This document shows positions 6,977 through 14,148 of a stretch of 31,887 nucleotides of DNA, piece after piece (position 1 is the first letter of the stretch; every line of letters begins with the position of its first letter). The translations under genes were made by a program, and so were the position numbers. The DNA is from a virus. Below the pieces are notes generated by a model. It was given only the letters and a program-made list of their open reading frames with translations, was not told where the DNA came from and searched no databases. Where the stretch lies: positions 1 through 31,887 of the IMG/VR virus record IMGVR_UViG_3300025815_000061. The stretch is one strand, 5' to 3'.

Positions 6977-7987
6977 GTGAAAATCAAGGGCCTCTACCAG
7001 AAACGGGAGTTCTTTTACTTCCAGCCGCCGATGGTGCAGGGTGTTCGCCCGAAGCCCATCGCGCTCCGCACGAAGAACCTGCACGAGGCCATTCGGATGG
7101 CTACAGAGCTTCGCCAACGACTTTCCTTCGATCAAGATCCGGATCGCCTTAGCCATGCGATCAAGCGCTACATCGGAGAGAAGCGAGCCCTTCAGGAAAT
7201 GACTCGCGGCACCCTTGAGCACACCGAGCGCTTTTTGGAGCGCTTTGCGGCCTGGGCCGGAGACATCCTGATCGCGGAGCTTTCCCGATCCCACATCGAG
7301 AACTTCCGCCTGCACCTCAATGAGAAGGGGCTGAAGGCCAGCACGATCGTCTGCCAGATGCGGAGACTCCAGGGTTTCTGTTCCTGGCTCAAGGCCAAAG
7401 ACAAGATCCTGAGAAGCCCTTTCGAGGGAGTGAAGCTGCCGACTATCAAGCGGACCCAGGCCATCACATTCTGCACCCGAGAACAGCGCGATCACTTGAT
7501 CGAGTGTTGCGACCGCGAAGACCTGCATTTTATCCTCATGGCGGGATTCTTCCTTGGGCTGCGGATCGGCGAGATCATCGAGGCAGTTCCCTCGTGGTTC
7601 CGAACACCGGGAGTCGTGGAGCTGACGGAGACGGCGCACTTTCAACCCAAGGACAAAGAGCGGCGCCTGATTCACTACGGCGACCGCTTCGCCCAATTCC
7701 TCGCCTCTTACGGGCTCCGTGAGCCCTTCATGGTGAGGCCCGAGGTCCGCCATGGCCGAGGCCGCATGCGCTGGCACTGTGAGCGACCCTGGAAGGCTTT
7801 GGTTGATTCTACGGAGCTTCCCTGGGTGACGCCGCACGTGATGCGCCACACTTTCGCCACGCTGCACATCCAGGCAGGAACACCTCTCGCCACCGTGGCG
7901 CGATGGCTCGGCGACTCCTACGCCGTTACCTTCGCCCACTATGCGGCCTATGCCCCTACCGATGCTCATATCAGGAACCTTGACTGA
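6977..7987 (+). CDS. int: Tyrosine recombinase (integrase)
   Basis: A 336-residue site-specific recombinase. The N-terminal part is an arm-binding and SAM-like core-binding region (HTERFLERFAAWAG). The catalytic domain shows Arg in LGLRIGE (residue 196), His and Arg in PHVMRHTFA (287 and 290), and the nucleophile Tyr in TFAHYAAYAP (322). The usual His/Trp of the LGH/W motif is Asp here (RWLGDSY), which is uncommon. I chose the GTG at 6977 (VKIKGLYQKR). A TTG at 6941 in the same frame is the alternative. It is one of only three rightward genes and converges on the excisionase-like gene with a 17-base overlap. Confidence 0.93.
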   Translation: MKIKGLYQKREFFYFQPPMVQGVRPKPIALRTKNLHEAIRMATELRQRLSFDQDPDRLSHAIKRYIGEKRALQEMTRGTLEHTERFLERFAAWAGDILIAELSRSHIENFRLHLNEKGLKASTIVCQMRRLQGFCSWLKAKDKILRSPFEGVKLPTIKRTQAITFCTREQRDHLIECCDREDLHFILMAGFFLGLRIGEIIEAVPSWFRTPGVVELTETAHFQPKDKERRLIHYGDRFAQFLASYGLREPFMVRPEVRHGRGRMRWHCERPWKALVDSTELPWVTPHVMRHTFATLHIQAGTPLATVARWLGDSYAVTFAHYAAYAPTDAHIRNLD

Positions 7988-8219
7988 GGATTGATTCCAA
8001 CGCTTCGCTGCGCTCTTGGTTGGCCTCTGCGGCCTCCAGCACGCGGTCCAGGGTTTCCCTGCGGAAATAGTCTCCGCGGGCCGTCTGAAAGTAAGGAACG
8101 AGGAGCTTCGGATACCGCCGCAGCAGTTCCTTGAAGACAGACTTCCCCCCGCAGTAAACCTCCGAGTCGCCTCGGTTGAGTCCCCCAGCGGGAGTGCTGA
8201 TGGTTGTTTTTTTGTTCAT
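7971..8219 (-). CDS. Excisionase-like small DNA-binding protein
   Basis: This 82-residue protein contains a core GGKSVFKELLRRYPKLLVP followed by YFRRETLDRVLEAAE. This resembles the winged-helix fold of phage excisionases and MerR-type adaptors, in which a short recognition helix is followed by a beta wing and a helix. The ATG at 8219 overlaps the stop of the upstream gene by one base, which fixes the start. Its tail end overlaps the convergent integrase. That pairing with an integrase is the main reason to call it a recombination directionality factor. A general regulator remains possible. Confidence 0.55.
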   Translation of the reverse strand: MNKKTTISTPAGGLNRGDSEVYCGGKSVFKELLRRYPKLLVPYFQTARGDYFRRETLDRVLEAAEANQERSEALESILSQGS

Positions 8220-8542
8220 CAGTCCAATTCGGTGAGCAGTCTTTGCAATCGCTCGCTGCGGTCTGCGCACTCCGGGCAGGGTTGATGACTGGCGGGGTCG
8301 TTGGCGTGCCCCATGATTAGCATACCCGTCCCATCGCATCTGCGGCAGGCTTCGCTTTCGGCAATGCACTCCTCGATGCAAAGGGTTTCCCGAAGGCCAC
8401 GAATCGCCTTTAGCTTGGCGTCAACGTGATCCTGGGTCGTTTGGCGACCGTCGGATTCCTTGGCGTAAATCGCGGCCAAGGACCGCAGCTCGCGCTCGAC
8501 GCATCCCTGTGATGGGACGATTGAAATGGGGCCGCAGTTCAT
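8219..8542 (-). CDS. Small zinc-ribbon protein
   Basis: This 107-residue protein has two CxxC pairs, CRRCDGTG and CPECADR, spaced about 25 residues apart. The pattern is like one zinc site of a DnaJ central domain. The N-terminal half is helical (ERELRSLAAIYAKE). A good ribosome site (GGAGGAGG) precedes the ATG at 8542, which overlaps the stop of the RHH-like gene by four bases. Such small zinc proteins are frequent in phage early operons. A specific role cannot be given. Confidence 0.7.
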   Translation of the reverse strand: MNCGPISIVPSQGCVERELRSLAAIYAKESDGRQTTQDHVDAKLKAIRGLRETLCIEECIAESEACRRCDGTGMLIMGHANDPASHQPCPECADRSERLQRLLTELD

Positions 8543-8718
8543 TCGGCCTCCTCCACTTTGGCGGGGTGAATTGTAGCCTTGCCGCTCTTCACTGCGGAGA
8601 GCGCCCAATCGAGCACTGCGGCGGTCGTGGCCTTCAGCGAAAGCCCTCTCCTCTTTGCCAACCGAGTGAGGTCACGCTTATGGTTTTCTGTTACCTCAAT
8701 AAGCATTTTTTTGCCCAT
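8539..8718 (-). CDS. Small ribbon-helix-helix-like regulator
   Basis: A 59-residue protein starting MGKKMLIEVTENHKRDLTRLAKRRG. One strand followed by two helices is the layout of an Arc/MetJ-type ribbon-helix-helix protein, and ATTAAVLDWALSAV would be the second helix. It is the first gene leftward from the divergent control region, opposite the XRE repressor, as Cro-like or early regulators often are. Longer in-frame starts exist (to 8754) but would overlap the operator dyad. The assignment rests on pattern, not on a diagnostic residue. Confidence 0.55.
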   Translation of the reverse strand: MGKKMLIEVTENHKRDLTRLAKRRGLSLKATTAAVLDWALSAVKSGKATIHPAKVEEAE

Positions 8719-8796
8719 GAGGGAACTTGTATCTCGTTGCACAGCAGGATACAACCCTAAAGTTGCCTAAAACAAAACTTTTTTGTATGTTCCGTT
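8719..8796. promoter_or_regulatory. Divergent promoter/operator region of the repressor
   Basis: The half-site TTGTATC (8727-8733) and its inverse GATACAA (8748-8754) form a dyad, and a third TTGTATG lies at 8783-8789. The repressor starts at 8797. A weak rightward promoter, TTGCCT (8763-8768) and TATGTT (8786-8791) with a 17-base spacer, would begin transcription about at the repressor ATG. A weaker leftward TTGTAT/TACAAG pair overlaps the dyad and points to the ATG at 8718. Neither ATG has a ribosome site, so leaderless mRNAs are possible. Confidence 0.5.
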
Positions 8797-9258
8797 ATGA
8801 AAATAACGAACAACACCCGAGCGCTGATCCTCAATGCGCTAAGGACCAAGGGGTTGACTCAAACCCAGCTGGCGGAGGAGATGGGCTATGGGAAGGCGTG
8901 GGTGACGCGACTTCTCGATGGGACACTCAAGCGACTGAAGGAGGAACAAATCGACAAGTTGCAAGACTTCCTTGGGATCAAGTTTTTTGTGGTGAAAGAC
9001 CTGCGCCCGCAGCTCCCTCCCTCACTAATGAACCTCGCCAGGATCGCAGAGGATAACGAAACCCTCATGGATCTGCTGACGACACTGGAGCATCTACTCC
9101 AACAGGAGGCCCCGCTAACTGCCCCCTACATCCCAACGAAAAACATGACCAAGCTCGGCCAGGAGATCATTCGACTGGCCTACGCCAACGAAGACAAGCC
9201 CGGGAAAGTCGCCCGGGAGGTTCTTCGCCTGCTCTCAGAGAAGGGCATGGGGTTGTAA
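8797..9258 (+). CDS. XRE-family helix-turn-helix repressor
   Basis: A 153-residue protein. Residues 18-42 form a helix-turn-helix of the XRE type (KGLTQTQLAEEMGYGKAWVTRLL), followed by KEEQIDKLQDFLGI, typical of the Cro/CI DNA-binding domain. The remaining 90 residues are mainly helical and lack a visible Ser-Lys self-cleavage pair, so it is not obviously a LexA-type repressor. It faces leftward early genes across an operator-like dyad, so it is the best candidate for the lysogeny repressor. Confidence 0.85.
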   Translation: MKITNNTRALILNALRTKGLTQTQLAEEMGYGKAWVTRLLDGTLKRLKEEQIDKLQDFLGIKFFVVKDLRPQLPPSLMNLARIAEDNETLMDLLTTLEHLLQQEAPLTAPYIPTKNMTKLGQEIIRLAYANEDKPGKVAREVLRLLSEKGMGL

Positions 9259-9265
9259 AAATCAA

Positions 9266-9910
9266 CTAACCCAGGCGATCCTTCAGCTTGGCCAGCTGCC
9301 ACTCGATCGCCTCAATGGACTGCATCGCGATCGGATCCGGCCCGCCGCGATCTGAGTCCCTTGGCATCGGCTGATCTTGCTCGTGGGCATGCATCAGCTC
9401 TTGCACGCCAGCGCGGAAGTCTTTCAGATCGACTTTCTTCCCCGGGCATGACTTTGATGTCCGAGGGTCGTCTCGGTGGCCGTTGATGGAGTCCACGCCC
9501 CATCCGGTTCTTTCAAGAATTGCGGCTGCCGCACGGGTTGCCATGTTCCAGCAGGCCAGCCCTCGCCCAGAGTAGGGATCCTCTGAATCGTAGTCGCCGA
9601 GCACTTCAATCCCGATGTGGGAGCGGTTGAAGCTGACGGCGTGAACGCCTCGCTCATCCAGTGGGCTCATCCCAAATATCTGATCATCGTCGATGAAAAG
9701 GTGCGGACCCCTGCTCCATCCAAGCGTGCCCTGGTAGTAGCTTTGGATGTTCTGGATGTGTTGGGCCTTGAGCCCGTTCGGACGCTGCCGGAGGGAAGGG
9801 GAAGCCGTGTGATGCATGGTGATCCCGCGAGCCCACGAAAGGTCAACGGTGCGCAGATAATCCGCGAAGCTCGCCCCATCCCACACTCGACCAACAAGGG
9901 AGAAACTCAT
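9266..9910 (-). CDS. Endolysin: N-acetylmuramoyl-L-alanine amidase (Amidase_2)
   Basis: A 214-residue protein of the T7-lysozyme/PGRP-like zinc amidase family. Zinc ligands are visible: His in MHHTAS (residue 33 or 34), His in NGHRDD (145) and Cys in SCPG (155). The substrate-groove motifs GWSRGPHLFID (64-74) and HIGIEVLGDYD are also present. It cuts the bond between N-acetylmuramic acid and L-alanine in peptidoglycan. About 40 residues at the C-terminus form a short charged helix, with no obvious cell-wall-binding domain. There is no signal peptide, so it should depend on the holin encoded just upstream, whose stop overlaps this ATG by four bases. Confidence 0.93.
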   Translation of the reverse strand: MSFSLVGRVWDGASFADYLRTVDLSWARGITMHHTASPSLRQRPNGLKAQHIQNIQSYYQGTLGWSRGPHLFIDDDQIFGMSPLDERGVHAVSFNRSHIGIEVLGDYDSEDPYSGRGLACWNMATRAAAAILERTGWGVDSINGHRDDPRTSKSCPGKKVDLKDFRAGVQELMHAHEQDQPMPRDSDRGGPDPIAMQSIEAIEWQLAKLKDRLG

Positions 9911-10140
9911 GGCGCAGGAATGGCTTTGCCTTTGATGAAGCTCCGGCCCGCGGTGTAGGAGCCGGCGATTCCCGTATTGGCCAGGATGGCGGAGATCAAA
10001 ATTTCAGGATCGATAGAGATGCCCCAGCGTGATAGAAAACCCGATCCGATACCAATCGCGAGATTGATCACCATGGCAATGACAGAGCCCTTCCACTCGG
10101 TGGTCTGGCTCCCCGTTTTTTGTGCTTGTTCTGTGCTCAT
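9907..10140 (-). CDS. Holin-like membrane protein
   Basis: This 77-residue protein has a hydrophilic start (MSTEQAQKTG) and a hydrophobic segment SVIAMVINLAIGIGSGFL. A second, weaker one follows (PEILISAILANTGIAG) before a basic end. Size, two membrane helices and placement directly before the endolysin fit a class II holin. The ATG at 10140 is preferred because the preceding gene stops five bases earlier, and a longer frame would overlap it. Confidence 0.7.
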   Translation of the reverse strand: MSTEQAQKTGSQTTEWKGSVIAMVINLAIGIGSGFLSRWGISIDPEILISAILANTGIAGSYTAGRSFIKGKAIPAP

Positions 10141-10144
10141 GCGT

Positions 10145-10711
10145 CTAGAGTTTTTCCGGAATAGCAATTCCCGCGATCCCGATTGGTTGCTCAATACCGT
10201 CCGCGTATCGCGGATATTTTATGATCCTCATAGGCTCAATGGATTTGTCTGGCATTTCGATCCGCTCCATCAGATCCATCACCTCACGCCTCCTCCATAC
10301 CTCCTTATCGTTGGCCATGAATTCAGCGGCTATCTCTGCGGGCCAGACCGCTGCATCAGTGTGATGGAGGTAGTCTTGGAGTTTATAGCCTCGAGGAAGC
10401 AGAAATGCCCTCTCATAAGCTCGGTTTACTGCGAGAACACGGCCATCCTCATCTTTCACCCATTGCGGGAGCGGCGATGAATCATGAGAGGATGAAAGAA
10501 TGATGAACTGCGTCAGTAAGCGCTGATTCTCGTTTTCCAAGAGCTGGCAACGCTTTTCGAGCCCTCTCTTCGCCAGCTCCAGCTCCGCTAGCCTTTTCTC
10601 TAAATCATCACGGAGACGAGTGGCACTTGCCACTTGCATCCTCCAAAGCTGCGCCAGCGCAGCTGCCATGACGCCAATGGCCGTCATGAGTGCCCCCTCG
10701 ATTCCTGTCAT
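10145..10711 (-). CDS. Membrane-anchored coiled-coil protein with a PAS-like domain
   Basis: A 188-residue protein with three clear parts. Residues 5-24 are an N-terminal transmembrane helix, and 28-68 are a heptad-rich coiled coil (LEKRLAELELAKRGLEKR). From about 80 to 186 there is a domain with PAS features: LPQWVKDEDGRVLAVNRAYERAF at its start and IGIAGIAIPE at its end, as in the closing strand of sensor PAS domains. No kinase or output domain follows. It lies directly upstream of the holin in the lysis cassette, where membrane plus coiled-coil proteins often act as inner-membrane spanins. A role in timing or sensing lysis is my inference. Confidence 0.65.
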   Translation of the reverse strand: MTGIEGALMTAIGVMAAALAQLWRMQVASATRLRDDLEKRLAELELAKRGLEKRCQLLENENQRLLTQFIILSSSHDSSPLPQWVKDEDGRVLAVNRAYERAFLLPRGYKLQDYLHHTDAAVWPAEIAAEFMANDKEVWRRREVMDLMERIEMPDKSIEPMRIIKYPRYADGIEQPIGIAGIAIPEKL

Positions 10712-10750
10712 AATCTGAAAATTGAATGCTAGACTTGCTCTTTTCCAGCC

Positions 10751-11299
10751 TCAGAAATGGGCGTTTCTCTGGCGAAAGACGAGTCCTGTTGAACGAAGAA
10801 AATCTCGCGCCATCGTCGATCGCTCTTTTGCCTGGGCGGTGTGTCTCTCCAAGAACCGGAATCCATATTGCCTGAATACCTTGATCCAGTAATCGGAGGG
10901 TTGGCAGTTGACGTGATGGTGCCCGCCGGCGCCAGGCGGCGCAGCCGTCATGATGACAAATCGGCAGCGCTGAAAGGCGTGCATGGCATTCGGAAGAAAT
11001 CGTTCCTCAATGTGCTCTAGAAATTCAACGGACCATCCAAGATCGTATTTTTTCAAGCCTACGCAGATGCCTTTCGTGAAGTCATGTCGAATCAAGCCAG
11101 GGAAACCATCGATGGACGGATCACCGTCGATCCCATCAGCCAAGCGCAAGAGCTTGGAGGCGAGGCGAACCATCCCGCCAGGTCCGCATCCAATATCAAG
11201 GAAGCTTTGCGCCTTCCATCTTGCAATGGCCCATCGGAGAGCTCCCTCATCAATGTGAGTGATCCCAGCATGGCCTCCAAGATGAGCGCCAGTCTTCAT
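10751..11299 (-). CDS. SAM-dependent methyltransferase (class I)
   Basis: A 182-residue protein with the glycine-rich SAM-binding motif LDIGCGPGGM at residues 34-43 and the acidic end of strand two at GIDGD (56-60). A later block, YDLGWSVEFLEHI, matches the post-II/III region of small-molecule and sugar methyltransferases of the Methyltransf_11/23 group. The start overlaps the stop of the glycosyltransferase gene by four bases. As the last gene of a sugar cassette, it could methylate a sugar residue to cap a chain. That is inferred from context, and other targets are possible. Confidence 0.75.
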   Translation of the reverse strand: MKTGAHLGGHAGITHIDEGALRWAIARWKAQSFLDIGCGPGGMVRLASKLLRLADGIDGDPSIDGFPGLIRHDFTKGICVGLKKYDLGWSVEFLEHIEERFLPNAMHAFQRCRFVIMTAAPPGAGGHHHVNCQPSDYWIKVFRQYGFRFLERHTAQAKERSTMARDFLRSTGLVFRQRNAHF

Positions 11300-12096
11300 A
11301 GGCCAAGGCGAGCAGAGAGATGGTGTGGAAGGGAATCCGCGGACTGCTTGACTTGTAGTGACAGAAGGGCCGCAAGAATGTGATCACGAGGCTCTGGTTT
11401 CCTTAGAAACCCTTCTCCGATTGCCACCACCTCCAGCCCCTGAATCATGGAGCACTCAAGAAGTGATGTCGAGTTGATCCCATAGACGAGCGAAGCATGC
11501 CTAGCGATCTTCCGGATGTCTCCATGCTTCACAAGGGGGAATCCATTGGTGTCATAGTTGGATGAGTCACGCGGATGCCTCTTGAAGACGAGAGGCATGC
11601 CAGACTCAAAGAAGAATTCACAGCAGTGATCTATGAAGTGCTGCATCAGCTTGAAAGGAGAGTGCTTTCTGATTTGAGTGTCGCTCTCAAGCTGAAGCGG
11701 GATCAATACATATCCATGAGGATCATGTTTTGGGACATAATGCTTCTGGAACTCCCTAAAGTCGTCTAACTGGTCACTTGTGAGCCACTCTAGTGAGTCA
11801 TTCATCACAGATGACTCCGGGCCAATGCCCATGGCATCGTAAAACACATTCCCAAATTGAGGAAAGAAACCGAGCTCGGCATAGATGATCTTCACGCCTC
11901 GTGACTTGGCTAAATCTACCGCTGGCCGCTGCCATTCATTCTGACCATTCCATACAACCAGCAGATTGCTGCCTTCCATTTTCTCTTTGAAATCCAAAGG
12001 GCCTCCCCATTCATAATCCCATCCTCGGCTTGATAGATGCCGGATCAATGGATCGAAGCATACCCAGTCTTTGTCTTTAAGAAATGTGGCCTTCAT
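11296..12096 (-). CDS. Capsule-type glycosyltransferase-like protein (KpsS/KpsC-like)
   Basis: A 266-residue protein. Residues 130-142 (VLIPLQLESDTQI) closely follow the pattern found in capsule polysaccharide synthesis proteins, and FKRHPRD (171-177) and GINSTSLLEC (206-215) give the nucleotide-sugar side of a GT-B-like fold. The family transfers Kdo or related sugars. The ATG at 12096 overlaps the end of the heptosyltransferase-like gene by 20 bases, and the stop overlaps the methyltransferase start. A longer start is possible but would duplicate most of the preceding gene's end. The neighbours suggest it extends a glycan begun by the other enzymes. Confidence 0.65.
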   Translation of the reverse strand: MKATFLKDKDWVCFDPLIRHLSSRGWDYEWGGPLDFKEKMEGSNLLVVWNGQNEWQRPAVDLAKSRGVKIIYAELGFFPQFGNVFYDAMGIGPESSVMNDSLEWLTSDQLDDFREFQKHYVPKHDPHGYVLIPLQLESDTQIRKHSPFKLMQHFIDHCCEFFFESGMPLVFKRHPRDSSNYDTNGFPLVKHGDIRKIARHASLVYGINSTSLLECSMIQGLEVVAIGEGFLRKPEPRDHILAALLSLQVKQSADSLPHHLSARLGL

Positions 12097-13228
12097 CGAT
12101 GCATTGTTGAAAAGCTGAGATGACTTTCTCTGGGGTGATTGATCGGCTGCATTCAAATTGACGCGAAGTCCCTTTGCGGTCAGGGCACCATTGCCAGTCA
12201 TTGGCCTGAATGCGATGACGGTTAAAACATCCAGCGCAAACATTGTCAGGCGCTGAAACTTTCACAGCCTCGCTCATTTCAGTCCAGGGATGAGAGAATC
12301 CGCTAACTAGCACGGTTGGCGTTTCTAGTGCCCATGCCATCCAAGTCAACCCGGACCCCACTCCTATGAATGCGTCTGCATGGCAGATGAATGTTGCTGT
12401 GGTTTCTATCTGATAGTCCGGCAGTCGTTCGGCATCCGCCGGCAAACGGTTCCCCATGAAACCATCTTCTTCGCGAGAAGCAATAAACACGCGATATCCT
12501 CGGGATTTCAGCCAGGAGGTCACCTCATCCCATCCAGATGGGTGATTCCAATATTTGGCTTGAGAGGTCGAATGAATACCGAGGCAGACATAGTGGTCAT
12601 CAACCGGCCTACCTCTGGTCGAGATAGAAACCCTTGGCCTAATTTCAACCGGCGGAAGGCCCAGTTGGCGAGCGGCTGTCCACTGCAAAGGCTCCGTCCT
12701 GGGGTCGTGACTGTGCTTGGTCGGATCTGGCAGCGACTCTTCAGATTCATCATAGAAAAATCCAATATTTGTGAGTGCGTAGATGTTCTTGACCTCAACT
12801 CCCGGCCCAATCCATTCAATCGAAGGATACGCAGACTCCACCCATTCGTTGTGATGAGAGCAGGCGACCACTTTGCATCCCCATCTCTGCTGAAAATTCT
12901 CCAGGTAAGGGACCCATGCCAACGTGTCCCCCATTGAGGAGGAGCCGATGGAAACCAACACCCTCTGCCCAGAAGGATTGAAGCGATGCTCATAAACATG
13001 AGCGCCGTCTCGCTTAATCACTACCCTCCAATCTTCAAGCCAATAGAAAGGGAAGATGACTTCTCCTGTTGCTTGAGCAGTTGCCGATCTTAGGACCCCC
13101 TGGCCGTCGTAGAGAAAAACATCATGCGGCAAAGACGTCGGCATGATGACATGAATTCCACCGACAAAATGCACCATGAATGAAGGCGCAATTTCAATGT
13201 CCTCATAGGGATCTCTCATTAAGCGCAT
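12077..13228 (-). CDS. Autotransporter-heptosyltransferase-like O-glycosyltransferase (Aah/TibC type)
   Basis: A 383-residue protein matching the bacterial autotransporter heptosyltransferase family through its length. The segments are SIGSSSMGDTLAW (93-105), the nucleotide-sugar site HSTSQAKYWN (219-228) and GVGSGLTWMAWAL (289-301). Four cysteines follow at 331, 334, 348 and 360, in CAGC, WQWCP and FEC. They match the iron-finger of TibC. Known members transfer heptose from ADP-heptose to serines in repeat regions of AIDA-I/TibA adhesins. Here the adjacent gene encodes a tail protein with hundreds of Ser/Thr residues in repeats. The start may be the ATG at 13228 or at 13219. The acceptor and the sugar donor are unproven. 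Confidence 0.82.
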   Translation of the reverse strand: MRLMRDPYEDIEIAPSFMVHFVGGIHVIMPTSLPHDVFLYDGQGVLRSATAQATGEVIFPFYWLEDWRVVIKRDGAHVYEHRFNPSGQRVLVSIGSSSMGDTLAWVPYLENFQQRWGCKVVACSHHNEWVESAYPSIEWIGPGVEVKNIYALTNIGFFYDESEESLPDPTKHSHDPRTEPLQWTAARQLGLPPVEIRPRVSISTRGRPVDDHYVCLGIHSTSQAKYWNHPSGWDEVTSWLKSRGYRVFIASREEDGFMGNRLPADAERLPDYQIETTATFICHADAFIGVGSGLTWMAWALETPTVLVSGFSHPWTEMSEAVKVSAPDNVCAGCFNRHRIQANDWQWCPDRKGTSRQFECSRSITPEKVISAFQQCIDEGHIS

Positions 13229-14129
13229 CAGCTAGTGATTTCGGGTCGTCAAGGTCAATAAAACTCACATCGTCATCTGCGTGAGATCCCTCATAAACTT
13301 CGAGGGGAGAAATGAAACAGGGGAGGCCAGCAGATAGAGCTTCTCTTAGAGAGATCGGCGCCAGCTCCTTCGTGGAGGGCAGCACAAATGCATCAGCGGC
13401 CTTTAGGATCTTGTCGATATCTCTCCTCTCTCCCCACACTTTACAATTCGATGGAACCGTGAGCCTGCTCCAGTAATCCTCCATGTTCGGCGCCCGATTC
13501 CCTACAAAGTGAACCTCCCAACTGTCCGGAAGGTGCCTTGCGGCATCAATCGTCCAATCCTGGCGCTTGTGGGCGGTCCAAAGCCCCAATTGCACTAAAT
13601 GCTTTTTCTTTGGATCCATGCCTAAAGATCGCTGAAGCGTTCTCTTAAAAGACTTAGGCGGAGGGCGTCGAGTGATTGGGTATTCCCAAACAACTACGTC
13701 TGCCGAGGGAATCTGTTGGTGAATCATTCGGGCCTGCCAATGACAGACCGCAATATATCTATCTGCCTTGTAAGGTAGCGATGAGTAATCAAGATCCCGC
13801 TCATGTGAGGTTAGGACAAATATCCATCTTCCTCTCCTTTGAAGGATGTCGCCGACTGTTTTTTTCGTCAGGAAGGACGTCGGCTCCTCTTGGAAATGCA
13901 CTAAATCAGGATTGAGATCATCAATCAGTGAGATCAGTGATCCCTCATTTCCATTATGACATGACCAGTCATGGCCCTTGCGGATATTGTCTCTCTGAAC
14001 AGTGTAATCGTCAGAGTAGTTTTTAAATTCGGCAAAGTGGAATTCATGAGGGCATTGTTTCATGAATTGCTCCACATAGGCCGGCATTCCTCCAGTGCTA
14101 CAGTGGGGAGCGATGATGAGTGATTTCAT
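13203..14129 (-). CDS. GT-B glycosyltransferase (family 4-like)
   Basis: A 308-residue protein. The glycine-rich turn STGGM is at residues 11-15. LGLWTAHKRQD (181-191) starts the C-terminal nucleotide-binding domain. The E-x7-E motif is in PSTKELAPISLREALSAG (Glu245 and Glu253). These are hallmarks of retaining GT4-type enzymes. It is somewhat shorter than average for the family. I chose the ATG at 14129 because an extension to 14264 would run into the repeat region of the tail gene. It starts 19 bases after the tail gene stop and heads the sugar cassette. Base composition looks more A/T-rich than in the tail genes, which may indicate acquisition. Confidence 0.85.
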   Translation of the reverse strand: MKSLIIAPHCSTGGMPAYVEQFMKQCPHEFHFAEFKNYSDDYTVQRDNIRKGHDWSCHNGNEGSLISLIDDLNPDLVHFQEEPTSFLTKKTVGDILQRRGRWIFVLTSHERDLDYSSLPYKADRYIAVCHWQARMIHQQIPSADVVVWEYPITRRPPPKSFKRTLQRSLGMDPKKKHLVQLGLWTAHKRQDWTIDAARHLPDSWEVHFVGNRAPNMEDYWSRLTVPSNCKVWGERRDIDKILKAADAFVLPSTKELAPISLREALSAGLPCFISPLEVYEGSHADDDVSFIDLDDPKSLADALNERSL

Positions 14130-14148
14130 GGTCAAGGGTTGTGCTCTA

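Noticed and set aside
6641-7969. 442-codon minus-strand frame
   Set aside because: It lies opposite the integrase, has low-complexity composition, and the integrase motifs on the other strand are unmistakable.
9247-9275. Weak inverted repeat at the convergent ends of the repressor and endolysin genes
   Set aside because: Only four or five base pairs around a 7-base loop (GGTTG/CAACT-like) and no T run, so a terminator cannot be supported.
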